Shown: positions 1 to 8,609, counted from the first letter of the stretch. The stretch: DNA of 64,000 bases from Klebsiella electrica (GCF_006711645.1 NZ_CP041247.1:4960001-5024000); one strand, 5' to 3'. Notes: generated from the sequence alone by a model not told the origin. Program-made: numbers and translations.

Positions 1-794
1 TGAGTCCGGGCTACACCGTCGGGATCGGCTGGGATAATTTCACCCGCGTCTTTACCGATGAAGGGATTCAGAAACCGTTCTTCGCTATCTTCGTCTGGAC
101 GGTGGTCTTCTCAGTCCTGACCGTGATTCTGACCGTGGCCGTGGGCATGGTCCTCGCCTGCCTCGTGCAGTGGGAATCCTTGAAAGGTAAAGCGATTTAC
201 CGCGTTCTGCTGATTCTGCCTTACGCCGTGCCGTCGTTTATCTCGATTCTGATTTTCAAAGGGCTGTTCAACCAGAGCTTTGGTGAAATCAACATGATGC
301 TCAGCGCGCTGTTCGGCATCAAGCCAGCCTGGTTCAGCGATCCGACCACCGCGCGTTCGATGATCGTTATCGTCAACACCTGGCTGGGCTACCCGTACAT
401 GATGATTCTGTGCATGGGCCTGCTGAAAGCGATCCCTGACGATCTGTACGAAGCTTCGGCAATGGACGGCGCCGGTCCATTCCAGAACTTCTTTAAGATT
501 ACGCTGCCGCTGCTGATTAAGCCGCTGACGCCGCTGATGATCGCCAGCTTCGCCTTTAATTTTAACAACTTCGTGCTGATTCAGCTGTTGACCAACGGTG
601 GCCCGGACCGTCTCGGCACGACCACGCCGGCCGGCTATACCGACCTGCTGGTCAGCTACACCTACCGTATCGCCTTCGAAGGCGGCGGCGGTCAGGACTT
701 TGGTCTGGCAGCGGCGATAGCCACCCTGATCTTCCTGCTGGTAGGCGTACTGGCGATTGTTAACCTGAAAGCCACACGAATGAAATTCGATTAA
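1..794 (+). CDS. malF: Maltose ABC transporter permease MalF (3' part)
   Basis: Inner-membrane permease subunit of the maltose/maltodextrin importer MalFGK2, which works with binding protein MalE. Only the C-terminal 263 residues are in the window; E. coli MalF has 514, so about half is missing upstream. The reading frame is open from base 3. Visible are several hydrophobic membrane segments and the EAA loop ([15 protein letters not shown], bases about 450-495) that docks on the MalK ATPase. The C-terminus KATRMKFD matches E. coli. malG follows after 14 nt, and its strong Shine-Dalgarno AAGGAGGG overlaps the malF stop, which implies coupled translation. The call is near certain; only the 5' end is cut by the window. 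Confidence 0.98.
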   Translation, partial: SPGYTVGIGWDNFTRVFTDEGIQKPFFAIFVWTVVFSVLTVILTVAVGMVLACLVQWESLKGKAIYRVLLILPYAVPSFISILIFKGLFNQSFGEINMMLSALFGIKPAWFSDPTTARSMIVIVNTWLGYPYMMILCMGLLKAIPDDLYEASAMDGAGPFQNFFKITLPLLIKPLTPLMIASFAFNFNNFVLIQLLTNGGPDRLGTTTPAGYTDLLVSYTYRIAFEGGGGQDFGLAAAIATLIFLLVGVLAIVNLKATRMKFD

Positions 795-808
795 GGAGGG
801 CTCTGAAC

Positions 809-1699
809 ATGGCTATGGTACAACCCAAATCTCAGAAGCTGCGTTTATTCACCACGCACCTCCTGCTGCTGGTTTTCATCGCGGCGATCATGTTCCCGCT
901 GCTGATGGTGATTGCTATCTCGCTGCGCGAGGGTAACTTCGCCACCGGTAGCCTGATCCCGGACCAGATCTCCTGGGAGCACTGGCGGCTGGCGCTGGGC
1001 TTCAGCGTCGAGCATGCGGATGGCCGCGTCACCCCGCCACCTTTCCCGGTGCTGCTGTGGCTGTGGAACTCGGTGAAAGTGGCCGGGATCACCGCCATCG
1101 GTATCGTGGCGCTCTCCACGACCTGCGCCTACGCCTTCGCCCGTATGCGCTTCCCGGGCAAAGCGACCCTGCTGAAGGGGATGCTGATTTTCCAGATGTT
1201 CCCGGCGGTGCTGTCGCTGGTGGCGTTATACGCCTTGTTTGACCGCCTCGGCCAGTATTTGCCGTTTGTCGGCCTGAATACTCACGGCGGCGTTATCTTC
1301 GCCTATATGGGCGGGATTGCGCTGCACGTCTGGACGATTAAGGGCTACTTCGAAACCATCGACGGCTCGCTGGAAGAAGCGGCGGCGCTGGATGGCGCGA
1401 CGCCGTGGCAGGCCTTCCGTCTGGTCCTGCTGCCGCTGTCGGTACCGATTCTGGCGGTGGTGTTTATTCTGTCGTTCATTGCCGCAATTACCGAAGTGCC
1501 GGTGGCCTCGCTGCTGCTGCGCGATGTGAACAGCTATACCCTGGCCGTCGGTATGCAACAGTATCTCAACCCGCAGAACTACCTGTGGGGCGACTTTGCC
1601 GCTGCGGCGGTGCTCTCCGCCATTCCGATTACGGTTGTCTTCCTGCTGGCCCAGCGCTGGCTGGTTAACGGCCTGACGGCGGGCGGGGTGAAAGGTTAA
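809..1699 (+). CDS. malG: Maltose ABC transporter permease MalG
   Basis: Second inner-membrane permease subunit of MalFGK2. It has 296 residues, the full E. coli length. An N-terminal membrane segment lies at about residues 14-38, with further segments after residue 85. The EAA motif [15 protein letters not shown], at about residues 189-203, contacts MalK. The start ATG has AAGGAGG nine or so bases upstream. It is the last gene of malEFG; transcription ends in a hairpin after base 1870. In E. coli the operon is activated by MalT and CRP at a promoter upstream of malE, which lies outside this window. Confidence 0.98.
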   Translation: MAMVQPKSQKLRLFTTHLLLLVFIAAIMFPLLMVIAISLREGNFATGSLIPDQISWEHWRLALGFSVEHADGRVTPPPFPVLLWLWNSVKVAGITAIGIVALSTTCAYAFARMRFPGKATLLKGMLIFQMFPAVLSLVALYALFDRLGQYLPFVGLNTHGGVIFAYMGGIALHVWTIKGYFETIDGSLEEAAALDGATPWQAFRLVLLPLSVPILAVVFILSFIAAITEVPVASLLLRDVNSYTLAVGMQQYLNPQNYLWGDFAAAAVLSAIPITVVFLLAQRWLVNGLTAGGVKG

Positions 1700-1896
1700 G
1701 TTTCATCGTTATACCCGCCCCAAATTTCAGCGCAGGGACGGTGCTTTAGGTGCTGTACACGAACCCCAACCGGGTACGGCAACTACCGCCCTCAGTTGAA
1801 AAAGTAAGGCAAATGCCACTGCTATCCTCAACTGGACCCTACATAAATTAAGTTTTGTGACTGTTGGTCAGCGGCCTCTTGAGGCCGCTTTTTTTA
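1700..1896 (+). ncRNA. malG 3' UTR, candidate MalH-like small RNA
   Basis: The 170 bases between the malG stop and the terminator hold no ORF but are structured. CAGTTGA at 1793-1799 can pair with TCAACTG at 1828-1834, and a strong intrinsic terminator closes the transcript at 1870-1895. In E. coli a small RNA named MalH is released from the malG 3' UTR by RNase E and tunes porin mRNAs. Position and architecture (3' UTR, internal stem, terminator with T tail) fit, but I cannot compare the sequence with E. coli MalH here. The function is inferred from location only. Confidence 0.4.
1870..1895 (+). terminator. Intrinsic terminator of mal operon
   Basis: Perfect 9-bp stem AGCGGCCTC / GAGGCCGCT with a 2-base loop at 1879-1880, followed by a run of seven T. 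It ends the malEFG transcript. Its T run overlaps the stop codon of the convergent gene psiE, but the opposite strand has no T run, so it looks one-directional. Confidence 0.92.
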
Positions 1897-2304
1897 TTCG
1901 CGTTTCAGCCGGTTGGAGTTACACAGCCACAGCGTAATCACCAGAATCAGGATCGCTGCCGAATAGATAAGTACCGCCATGGGCGATTCGTGATCGACAA
2001 TAATCAGGCGCACAATCGCCGTAATGCCGATATAGACGAAATAGCGCAGCGGGAAGTGAAAGCCCGACTCAAAGTACTTCACAATCAGCGCGATAAATTC
2101 GAAATAGAGAAAATAGACCACCAGCCCTTCGACCAGCTTGTACTTACTGACCGGTTCCGGAGTAAACAGGACATGCGCCAGATGGAATGTCTCTTTCCCC
2201 AGGAAAACCACCAGGATTATCCCGAGGCACAACAGCGCCAGATTCAAAACCGCCTGCATGGCGGTCGCCACAAAATTGACCAACGGACGATAGACCGGCG
2301 GCAT
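1894..2304 (-). CDS. psiE: Phosphate-starvation-inducible protein PsiE
   Basis: Small inner-membrane protein of unknown function, induced by phosphate starvation in E. coli (PhoB-activated, CRP-repressed). From the chosen ATG at 2304 it has 136 residues, exactly the E. coli length, with about four hydrophobic segments and a nearly identical core ([17 protein letters not shown]). A second in-frame ATG lies 21 bases upstream at 2325. I prefer 2304 because GAGGTG stands at the right distance and the N-terminus then aligns with E. coli. It converges on malG; E. coli has xylE between the two, absent here. Confidence 0.93.
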   Translation of the reverse strand: MPPVYRPLVNFVATAMQAVLNLALLCLGIILVVFLGKETFHLAHVLFTPEPVSKYKLVEGLVVYFLYFEFIALIVKYFESGFHFPLRYFVYIGITAIVRLIIVDHESPMAVLIYSAAILILVITLWLCNSNRLKRE

Positions 2305-2351
2305 AGGTACACCTCTTATCTTCATTATTCCTGCCGATCTGTATAACGCAA

Positions 2352-2373
2352 AAATGTGATCCAGATCGATATT
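2352..2373. promoter_or_regulatory. CRP-like site upstream of psiE
   Basis: AAATGTGATCCAGATCGATA has a perfect left CRP half-site (TGTGA) and a poor right half (TCGAT instead of TCACA) at the correct 6-base spacing. It lies about 50 bases upstream of psiE, whose E. coli ortholog is repressed by cAMP-CRP, and also upstream of the divergent acetyltransferase gene. It could serve either. No convincing PhoB box was identified by eye. Confidence 0.4.
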
Positions 2374-2450
2374 TTTCGTTAACTTTTTGCGTCTGTTGCG
2401 TCAAATGTAACAATCACTTGCCAGACTGACGGGTTAAAAAGGAAACAGCA

Positions 2451-2960
2451 ATGCTGACAATACGTACGGCGCACCGGGAAGACGCTCCCCTGCTGAGTAA
2501 AATGGGGAACGCCAGCTATCGTCACCACTTTACCCATCTCTGGCATAGCGCCAGTGAGCTGGCGCTCTTTCTCCAGCAGGAGTACTCCCTGCCCTCGCTT
2601 CAACGCAGTCTCGCCGATGAGCGCAGCTGCTGGCTGATTGCCGAAGACCAGCATCCTGTCGGCTTCGCGAAATACAGCTGCCACCAGCCGATGGCGGCCG
2701 ATGGCCCGCACGGCACGTTGCTGCATAAGCTCTATTTACTGCCTGCTGAAACAGGGCATGGCTACGGTGAGCAGATTTTTAGCGCCGTTGCGGCGCGGGC
2801 AAAGGCGGCGGGCGACGACTGGCTGTGGCTAGAAGTCCTCGCCAGCAATCCTGGCGCCAGGCGTTTTTATGAGCGCTCAGGTATGCAATATGTGAAAGAC
2901 AGCCTGTTCCGCTCCGCGACCCAGATGAGCACACTACATATTCTGGCCAAACCTATCTGA
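2451..2960 (+). CDS. GNAT-family N-acetyltransferase
   Basis: 169-residue GCN5-related acetyltransferase. Acetyl-CoA binding motif A is visible as LYLLPAETGHGYGEQIF (about residues 93-109), and motif B as NPGARRFYERSGM near residues 139-151. The ATG is preceded by AAGGA at proper spacing. The next gene, a hexapeptide acyltransferase, begins 8 bases after the stop, so the two form one transcription unit that ends in the hairpin at 3430. The substrate cannot be told from sequence; GNAT proteins act on amines from antibiotics to protein N-termini. E. coli has no counterpart at this position. Confidence 0.88.
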   Translation: MLTIRTAHREDAPLLSKMGNASYRHHFTHLWHSASELALFLQQEYSLPSLQRSLADERSCWLIAEDQHPVGFAKYSCHQPMAADGPHGTLLHKLYLLPAETGHGYGEQIFSAVAARAKAAGDDWLWLEVLASNPGARRFYERSGMQYVKDSLFRSATQMSTLHILAKPI

Positions 2961-2968
2961 GGGACGCT

Positions 2969-3424
2969 ATGCACACTCTTCGTGAAACCGGCATCCGTAA
3001 CGTCGCCAGCGGCGAGAACGTGGTGATTTATCAGCCTGCCAATCTCTATGACTGCACGCTTGGCGATAACGTTTTCGTCGGGCCATTCGTCGAAATTCAG
3101 GGTAATACGCGCATCGGCGCCGACAGTAAAATCCAGTCCCATACCTTTATCTGCGAGTATGTCACGATCGGCGAGCGTTGCTTTATCGGCCACGGCGTGA
3201 TGTTTGCCAACGATATGTTTCGCGAGGGGCGTCCCGATGCCAACCGGGAAAACTGGGGGCGAATTACCATCGGGAACGATGTCTCTATCGGCAGCGGCGC
3301 GGCCATTCTGGCGGTCAGCATCTGCGATGGCGCGGTGATTGGCGCAGGGAGCGTGGTCACGAAATCGATAACAGAAAAAGGCGTGTGGGCAGGAAACCCG
3401 GCGAAACTGCTGCGGCGGCTATAA
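2969..3424 (+). CDS. Left-handed beta-helix (hexapeptide) acyltransferase
   Basis: 151-residue protein built mainly of hexapeptide repeats ([LIV]-G-x4), for example NVFVGP, TRIGAD, VTIGER, CFIGHG, ITIGND, VSIGSG, AVIGAG, and ending in the family tail GNPAKLLRRL. This fold forms trimeric O- or N-acetyltransferases. The insert SHTFICEYVTIGERCFIGHG with the following FAND resembles WlbB/WbbJ-type sugar N-acetyltransferases that decorate surface polysaccharides. It is translated from GAGGG eight or so bases after the upstream GNAT stop. The acceptor is unknown; a role in envelope sugar modification is only an inference from the family. Confidence 0.85.
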   Translation: MHTLRETGIRNVASGENVVIYQPANLYDCTLGDNVFVGPFVEIQGNTRIGADSKIQSHTFICEYVTIGERCFIGHGVMFANDMFREGRPDANRENWGRITIGNDVSIGSGAAILAVSICDGAVIGAGSVVTKSITEKGVWAGNPAKLLRRL

Positions 3425-3429
3425 GCAAA

Positions 3430-3454
3430 AATGCCGACCCGGAAGGTCGGCATT
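3430..3454 (+). terminator. Hairpin terminator after acetyltransferase pair
   Basis: Perfect 10-bp stem AATGCCGACC / GGTCGGCATT around a 5-base loop, six bases after the stop of the hexapeptide gene. The T run after it is weak, so it may act mainly as an mRNA 3' end stabiliser. Confidence 0.7.
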
Positions 3455-3464
3455 GAGATCGGTT

Positions 3465-3671
3465 CGCGGTTATGCCCGGATATCTGCCGGGCGGCGGCTG
3501 ACGCCTTGCACGGCCTACAAAACACAGTCCGTAGGCCCGCGCAAGCGACGCGCCGCCGGGCGAAGGCACAAAAGCACATAGCCCGATAGCGCCTTACCCG
3601 GCCAGCAACACACACTCCGTAGGCCCGCGCAAGCAACGCGCCGCCGGGCGAGTGCACAAAAGCACATAGCC
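3465..3671. repeat. REP/BIME-like repeats with two 56-bp direct copies
   Basis: Intergenic array between convergent genes. Two 56-base units, 3528-3583 and 3616-3671, begin TCCGTAGGCCCGCGCAAGC and end CAAAAGCACATAGCC; by eye they differ at only about three bases. Each contains GC-rich dyads (GCGCCGCCGGGC) typical of extragenic palindromes. A third, more diverged partial dyad occurs at 3485-3540. No gene is seen. Confidence 0.8.
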
Positions 3672-3703
3672 TGAATACCGATCGCCCTGACCGGTATTCA
3701 GGC
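3669..3703 (-). terminator. 12-bp inverted repeat at the 3' end of pgi
   Basis: GCCTGAATACCG and CGGTATTCAGGC pair perfectly around an 11-base loop, 9 bases beyond the pgi stop. There is no immediate T run on the minus strand (TATGTGCTTTTG follows), so this is either a weak terminator or a 3' stabilising hairpin for pgi mRNA. Confidence 0.55.
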
Positions 3704-3712
3704 ACCCGCGAC

Positions 3713-5362
3713 TTATGCGCGCCAGGCTTTGTAACGGTTGATCAGGCCGTTGGTCGAGCTGTCGTGGCTGCTGATTTCTGCACCATCTTTCAGCTCTGGC
3801 AGAATGCGGTTTGCCAGCTGTTTGCCTAACTCAACGCCCCACTGGTCGAAGGTGAAGATGTTGAGGATCGCGCCCTGAGTGAAGATCTTATGCTCATACA
3901 GAGCAATCAGCGCGCCCAGGCTGAACGGGGTGATTTCGCGCAGCAGGATGGAGTTGGTTGGGCGGTTGCCTTCGAACACTTTGAACGGCACCACGTGATC
4001 CAGGGTTGCCGGATCTTTACCCTGGTCACGATATTCCTGCTCAACCACTTCGCGGGATTTACCGAACGCCAGCGCCTCGGTCTGTGCAAAGAAGTTAGAC
4101 AGCAGCTTCGGATGGTGATCGGAGAGCGGGTTATGAGTAATAGCCGGGGCGATAAAATCGCACGGTACCATCTTAGTGCCCTGGTGGATCAGCTGGTAGA
4201 ACGCGTGCTGACCGTTGGTACCCGGTTCACCCCAGATGATCGGGCCGGTCTGGTAATCCACGGCGTTGCCGTTACGGTCAACGTATTTGCCGTTAGATTC
4301 CATGTTGCCCTGCTGGAAGTAGGCCGCAAAGCGGTGCATGTACTGGTCATACGGCAGAATGGCTTCGGTTTCCGCGCCGAAGAAGTTGTTGTACCAGATA
4401 CCGATCAGCGCCAGCAGCACCGGCAGGTTTTTCTCTGCCGCAGTGGTGGAGAAGTGTTTGTCCATCGCATGCGCGCCGGAGAGCAGCTCAACAAAGTTGT
4501 CGAAGCCCACGGACAGGATGATCGACAGACCAATCGCTGACCACAGCGAGTAGCGACCGCCAACCCAGTCCCAGAACTCGAACATGTTAGCGGTATCGAT
4601 GCCGAACTCACCCACCGCTTTGCCGTTGGTGGAGAGCGCCGCGAAGTGCTTCGCCACGTGTTTTTCGTCACCGGCGGTGCTCAGGAACCAGTCGCGCGCG
4701 CTGTGGGCGTTGGTCATGGTTTCCTGGGTGGTAAAGGTTTTAGAGGCGACCAGGAACAGCGTGGTTTCCGGGTTTACGCCCTTCAGCACTTCGGCGATGT
4801 GGGTGCCGTCGACGTTAGAGACAAAGTGCATATTAAGGTGGTTTTTATACGGACGCAGCGCTTCGGTCACCATGAACGGGCCGAGGTCAGAGCCGCCGAT
4901 ACCGATATTCACGACGTCGGTAATCGCTTTACCGGTATAGCCTTTCCAGCTGCCTGAGATGATCGCTTCAGAGAAATGCTTCATCTTTTCGAGAACAGCA
5001 TTCACTTCCGGCATCACATCTTTGCCATCAACAATAATCGGGGTATTGCTACGGTTGCGCAGAGCAACATGCAGAACCGCGCGATCTTCAGTGCGGTTGA
5101 TCTTCTCACCGGAGAACATGGACTTGATAGCCGCTGCCAGATCGGTCTCTTTCGCCAGAGCCTGCAGTTTAGCCAGCGTCTCTTCGGTAATGCGGTTTTT
5201 TGAAAAATCCACCAGCATCAGATCGTCGAACGTTGCGGAAAACTTAGAAAAACGGTCGCTGTCTTGCGCAAAAAGCTCGCTGATAGTGACATCTTTCATT
5301 TCATCAAAGTGTTTCTGTAATGCCTGCCAGGCAGAGGTCTGCGTTGGGTTGATGTTTTTCAT
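3713..5362 (-). CDS. pgi: Glucose-6-phosphate isomerase
   Basis: Interconverts glucose-6-phosphate and fructose-6-phosphate in glycolysis and gluconeogenesis; cytoplasmic. From ATG at 5362 it has 549 residues, identical in length to E. coli Pgi, and starts MKNINPTQT. An extra upstream start at 5368 adds two residues but is less well placed. Both family signatures are present: the sugar-phosphate loop [11 protein letters not shown] and the C-terminal [19 protein letters not shown]. The catalytic His is in [10 protein letters not shown]. The downstream neighbour in the window is lysC, transcribed away, as in E. coli. It also provides the entry point for the fructose-6-phosphate made by the sor pathway. 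Confidence 0.98.
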   Translation of the reverse strand: MKNINPTQTSAWQALQKHFDEMKDVTISELFAQDSDRFSKFSATFDDLMLVDFSKNRITEETLAKLQALAKETDLAAAIKSMFSGEKINRTEDRAVLHVALRNRSNTPIIVDGKDVMPEVNAVLEKMKHFSEAIISGSWKGYTGKAITDVVNIGIGGSDLGPFMVTEALRPYKNHLNMHFVSNVDGTHIAEVLKGVNPETTLFLVASKTFTTQETMTNAHSARDWFLSTAGDEKHVAKHFAALSTNGKAVGEFGIDTANMFEFWDWVGGRYSLWSAIGLSIILSVGFDNFVELLSGAHAMDKHFSTTAAEKNLPVLLALIGIWYNNFFGAETEAILPYDQYMHRFAAYFQQGNMESNGKYVDRNGNAVDYQTGPIIWGEPGTNGQHAFYQLIHQGTKMVPCDFIAPAITHNPLSDHHPKLLSNFFAQTEALAFGKSREVVEQEYRDQGKDPATLDHVVPFKVFEGNRPTNSILLREITPFSLGALIALYEHKIFTQGAILNIFTFDQWGVELGKQLANRILPELKDGAEISSHDSSTNGLINRYKAWRA

Positions 5363-5565
5363 TAGCAATACTCTTCTGATTTGAGAATTGTGACTGCGGT
5401 CGATTGTAGCGCCGGCGGCAAAAAATTGTGATGATTTTTATGTCATGCCTATGACACGCGTCAGGAACAGGGTCAGATCGGAGCAAAAAGCCTCTACGAG
5501 TATAGTCATCATAAGGCTTTTTTCTGTTAATCCCCCGAGCATGAAAAATCCGCATAACCGCAGCG

Positions 5566-5661
5566 TTGACATACCCGCTCCGAAGCCTTTATATAACTGC
5601 ACTTGTATTGCTCGCGCATTTCACGCTACAGCGAAAGGGTATTGCTGGGATAATCACCAGC
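5566..5661 (+). promoter_or_regulatory. Candidate lysC promoters
   Basis: The 330 bases between pgi and the riboswitch contain no gene. One good sigma-70 candidate is TTGACA at 5566-5571 with TATATA at 5590-5595 (18-base spacer). A second candidate is an extended -10, TGGGATAAT at 5646-5654, which would start about 30 bases before the aptamer but lacks a clear -35. Which is used cannot be decided by eye. The divergent pgi promoter must also lie in 5370-5560. Confidence 0.5.
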
Positions 5662-5689
5662 GCCTCAGGCAAAGTGAAAGACGTCGGTA

Positions 5690-5925
5690 ATTGCCAGAAG
5701 AGGTGCGTTGCCCAGGTAACCGTATTGGAGGAACCAGTCCGGCGAAAATACGTGAGGGGGAGCAACGCCGAGGTGATAAAGCGTCTGGTACGCACATCAC
5801 CGGCCACAGGGGCTGAATCCCCTGGGTTGTCACCAGAAACGTTCGCAGTCGGGCGTTTCATACCCAGGAACTGACGCAAGGCGTCGGGGAGCGGGTCTAC
5901 AAGGTGGAGCACTTCTGGGTGACAT
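5690..5925 (+). promoter_or_regulatory. Lysine riboswitch (L box) in the lysC leader
   Basis: The leader contains the conserved lysine-aptamer blocks: CCAGAAGAGGTGCGTTGCCC at 5694, GGAGGAACCAGTCC, GAGGGGGAGCAACGCCGAGG, GGGGCTGAATCCCCTGGG, TGTCACCAGAAACGTTCGCA and GCACTTCTGGGTGA ending about 5922. P1 forms between CCAGAAG and CTTCTGG. In E. coli lysine binding represses lysC translation and triggers RNase E cleavage. Compared with the E. coli leader (recalled), the segment between GGGCGTTTC and GGTGGAGC is about 35-40 bases longer and folds into an extra hairpin (GACGC 5873-5877 with GCGTC 5881-5885, ACCC 5862-5865 with GGGT 5893-5896). Confidence 0.95.
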
Positions 5926-5993
5926 CGTAGCTGTTTATTGCTCTGCGCCCACCCTGTTTTTCGCTCTTCCCTTGTGCCATGGCTGAATAATTT

Positions 5994-6071
5994 GGCCTGG
6001 CTTATTAAGACATTTTATTACTGTAAGCTGGTGTCCAGCCCCACTCAGGAATCGTTTTAATAAGTCAGGCC
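5994..6071 (+). repeat. Inserted long stem-loop between lysine riboswitch and lysC ribosome site
   Basis: GGCCTG at 5994-5999 plus CTTATTAA at 6001-6008 pair with TTAATAAG at 6057-6064 and CAGGCC at 6066-6071; the intervening G6000/T6065 is a G-U pair. This gives a 15-bp stem. The enclosed 48 bases hold a second hairpin, GCTGG / CCAGC at 6027-6039. The structure ends 10 bases before the lysC Shine-Dalgarno (GAGG at 6082). The E. coli leader, as recalled, passes directly from GGCTGAAAATGGAT to CCCCTGACACGAGG. I do not recognise the element. Confidence 0.75.
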
Positions 6072-6090
6072 CCCCTGACACGAGGTTGTT

Positions 6091-7440
6091 ATGACAGATT
6101 TAGTTGTAGCCAAATTCGGCGGCACCAGCGTTGCCGATTTCGATGCCATGAATCGCAGCGTTGATGTTGCGCGACTTGATGAGAACACGCGCGTCGTGGT
6201 GTTATCGGCCTCTGCGGGTGTGACCAATCTTCTGGTTGCTTTGGCTGAAGGGCTGGAACCCGCTGAGCGTTTTGAAAAGCTCGAATCCCTGCGCCAGATT
6301 CAATTCAATATCCTGGAGCGCCTGCGCTATCCCAACGTGATTCGCGAAGAGATCGAGCGCCTGCTGGAAAATATCACCACCCTGGCGGAAGCCGCTGCGC
6401 TGGCAAGTTCCGCGGCGCTGACCGACGAACTGGTCAGCCATGGCGAACTGATGTCCACCCTGCTGTTTGTCGAAATTCTCCGCGAGCGCGGTATCGCGTC
6501 ACAGTGGTTCGATGTGCGTAAAATTATGCGCACCAGCGATCGCTTCGGCCGCGCCGAGCCGGACATTGCCGCACTCGCCGAGCTGACGCAGCTGCAGCTG
6601 ACTCCGCGCCTGGCTGAAGGTCTGGTGGTCACTCAGGGCTTTATCGGCAGCGAAGCCAAAGGTCGTACCACTACGCTGGGCCGCGGCGGCAGCGACTATA
6701 CCGCCGCTCTGCTGGGCGAAGCCTTGAACGCCAGCCGTGTCGACATCTGGACCGATGTCCCGGGGATCTACACCACCGACCCGCGCGTCGCGCCGGCGGC
6801 AAAACGTATCGATGTCATCGCCTTTGCCGAGGCGGCCGAAATGGCCACCTTTGGCGCCAAAGTGCTTCATCCGGCCACCCTGCTGCCCGCCGTACGTAGC
6901 GATATCCCGGTCTTCGTCGGCTCCAGCAAAGAACCCACCGCCGGCGGAACGCTGGTGTGCAATAAAACCGAAAATCCGCCGCTGTTCCGCGCGCTGGCCC
7001 TGCGCCGTCGCCAGACGCTGCTGACGCTGCATAGCCTGAATATGCTGCACTCGCGCGGCTTCCTGGCGGAAGTGTTCGGCATCCTCGCGCGGCACAATAT
7101 CTCCGTGGATCTGATAACCACATCCGAAGTCAGCGTTGCGTTGACCATGGATACCACCGGTTCGACCTCCGCCACCGATACACTGCTGACCCAGGCGCTG
7201 TTGACCGAGCTCTCTTCCCTGTGCCGCGTAGAAGTGGAGCAGGATCTGGCGCTGGTGGCGTTAATCGGTAACGAATTGTCGCGCGCCTGTGGCGTGGGCA
7301 AAGAAGTTTTCGGCGTCCTGGAGCCGTTCAATATTCGTATGATTTGCTACGGCGCCTCCAGCCACAACCTCTGCTTCCTGGTACCCGGCGCGGATGCCGA
7401 GAAAGTCGTGCAGAAATTGCATCATAATTTATTTGAATAA
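6091..7440 (+). CDS. lysC: Lysine-sensitive aspartokinase III
   Basis: Phosphorylates aspartate, the first step toward lysine, diaminopimelate, threonine and methionine; feedback-inhibited by lysine. 449 residues, the E. coli length. The kinase signature KFGGTSV is at residues 8-14, and the sugar-kinase-like GRGGSDYTAALL lies near residue 200. Two C-terminal ACT domains begin near residue 310 (LLTLHSLNMLHSRGFLAEVF). The start ATG has GAGG at 5-base spacing. It is monocistronic, with the lysine riboswitch upstream and an intrinsic terminator 30 bases after the stop. Confidence 0.98.
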   Translation: MTDLVVAKFGGTSVADFDAMNRSVDVARLDENTRVVVLSASAGVTNLLVALAEGLEPAERFEKLESLRQIQFNILERLRYPNVIREEIERLLENITTLAEAAALASSAALTDELVSHGELMSTLLFVEILRERGIASQWFDVRKIMRTSDRFGRAEPDIAALAELTQLQLTPRLAEGLVVTQGFIGSEAKGRTTTLGRGGSDYTAALLGEALNASRVDIWTDVPGIYTTDPRVAPAAKRIDVIAFAEAAEMATFGAKVLHPATLLPAVRSDIPVFVGSSKEPTAGGTLVCNKTENPPLFRALALRRRQTLLTLHSLNMLHSRGFLAEVFGILARHNISVDLITTSEVSVALTMDTTGSTSATDTLLTQALLTELSSLCRVEVEQDLALVALIGNELSRACGVGKEVFGVLEPFNIRMICYGASSHNLCFLVPGADAEKVVQKLHHNLFE

Positions 7441-7469
7441 TATTTCTTCACGCGATAAATATTACCTAT

Positions 7470-7494
7470 AGCCGGGCTCGAACCCGGCTTTTTT
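7470..7494 (+). terminator. Intrinsic terminator of lysC
   Basis: AGCCGGG at 7470-7476 pairs with CCCGGCT at 7483-7489 around a six-base loop, followed by six T. A strong, textbook terminator. Confidence 0.92.
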
Positions 7495-7644
7495 ATAACT
7501 ATATCAACACAACCCCCCTCCATCGTTCGGACGGCTGGCCGGTGAACGCTCCTTGATGCACGGCAGACAACGTGTCCGGGAAAACAGGCACCGCCTGCGC
7601 TGGCATAGTCCGAAAGATGAGGCGTTAATCGCAAGGAAAACAAC

Positions 7645-8574
7645 ATGCTCGCTATTCTGACGAGGCTGTTCCCGTTATGGGCGCTGCTGCTCTCTGTTCT
7701 GGCTTATTACACCCCGTCGACCTTTACCCCCGTCGGGCCATGGGTGACCACGCTGCTGATGCTCATCATGTTCGGAATGGGGGTGCATCTGAAACTGGAC
7801 GACTTTAAGCGCGTGCTGTCGCGCCCGGCGCCGGTGGCCGCAGGTATTTTTCTTCACTATCTGGTGATGCCCCTCGCCGCCTGGGCGCTGGCGCTGCTGT
7901 TCCATATGCCGCCCGAGCTTTCCGCCGGTATGGTGCTGGTCGGGAGCGTCGCCAGCGGGACCGCATCGAACGTGATGATCTATCTCGCAAAAGGCGATGT
8001 GGCGCTGTCTGTCACCATCTCATCGGTTTCTACGCTGGTCGGTGTGGTGGCGACGCCGCTGCTGACGCGACTGTATGTGGATGCGCACATTCAGGTCGAT
8101 GTCATGGGGATGCTGCTCAGCATCCTGCAGATCGTGGTGATCCCGATTGCGCTGGGGCTGGTGATTCACCATACGCTGCCCAAAGTGGTGAAAGCGGTTG
8201 AGCCTTTTCTGCCTGCCTTCTCGATGATCTGCATCCTGGCGATCATCAGCGCCGTCGTCGCCGGTTCCGCCTCGCATATCGCCTCGGTGGGCCTGGTGGT
8301 CATTGTCGCGGTGATCCTGCATAACGCCATCGGTCTGCTCGGCGGCTACTGGGGCGGGCGGCTGTTTGGCTTTGACGAGTCAACCTGTCGGACGCTGGCG
8401 ATTGAAGTGGGGATGCAAAACTCCGGTCTTGCCGCTGCGCTGGGGAAAATCTACTTCGGCCCGCTCGCTGCGTTGCCCGGCGCGCTGTTTTCAGTCTGGC
8501 ACAACCTGTCCGGTTCGCTGCTGGCGGGCTACTGGTCGGGAAAACCTACCGCCAAAAACGAGAACACACGCTGA
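7645..8574 (+). CDS. panS: Bile acid:sodium symporter family transporter, probably PanS
   Basis: 309-residue polytopic inner-membrane protein with nine or ten hydrophobic helices. It carries the BASS-family signatures: [20 protein letters not shown] at about residues 96-115 and [13 protein letters not shown] near residue 255, the two crossing helices of the transport core. The best match in my memory is the enteric PanS, a ketopantoate/pantoate uptake protein, described as such in Salmonella. The symbol rests on overall resemblance; the transported solute is not provable here. The start has AAGGAAAA seven or so bases upstream. It has its own hairpin downstream, so it is probably a single-gene unit. 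Confidence 0.75.
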   Translation: MLAILTRLFPLWALLLSVLAYYTPSTFTPVGPWVTTLLMLIMFGMGVHLKLDDFKRVLSRPAPVAAGIFLHYLVMPLAAWALALLFHMPPELSAGMVLVGSVASGTASNVMIYLAKGDVALSVTISSVSTLVGVVATPLLTRLYVDAHIQVDVMGMLLSILQIVVIPIALGLVIHHTLPKVVKAVEPFLPAFSMICILAIISAVVAGSASHIASVGLVVIVAVILHNAIGLLGGYWGGRLFGFDESTCRTLAIEVGMQNSGLAAALGKIYFGPLAALPGALFSVWHNLSGSLLAGYWSGKPTAKNENTR

Positions 8575-8584
8575 TATTCCGTCG

Positions 8585-8609
8585 CCCGGGCCAACGGCCC
8601 GGGTATTTT
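8585..8609 (+). terminator. Hairpin terminator after panS
   Basis: CCCGGGCC at 8585-8592 and GGCCCGGG at 8596-8603 pair perfectly around AAC, followed by TATTTTC. A very stable stem with a short T tract. Confidence 0.75.

Noticed and set aside
3097..3705. 202-codon minus-strand frame over the hexapeptide gene and REP repeats
   Set aside because: Most of it is translation of repeats and of the opposite strand of a clear gene.
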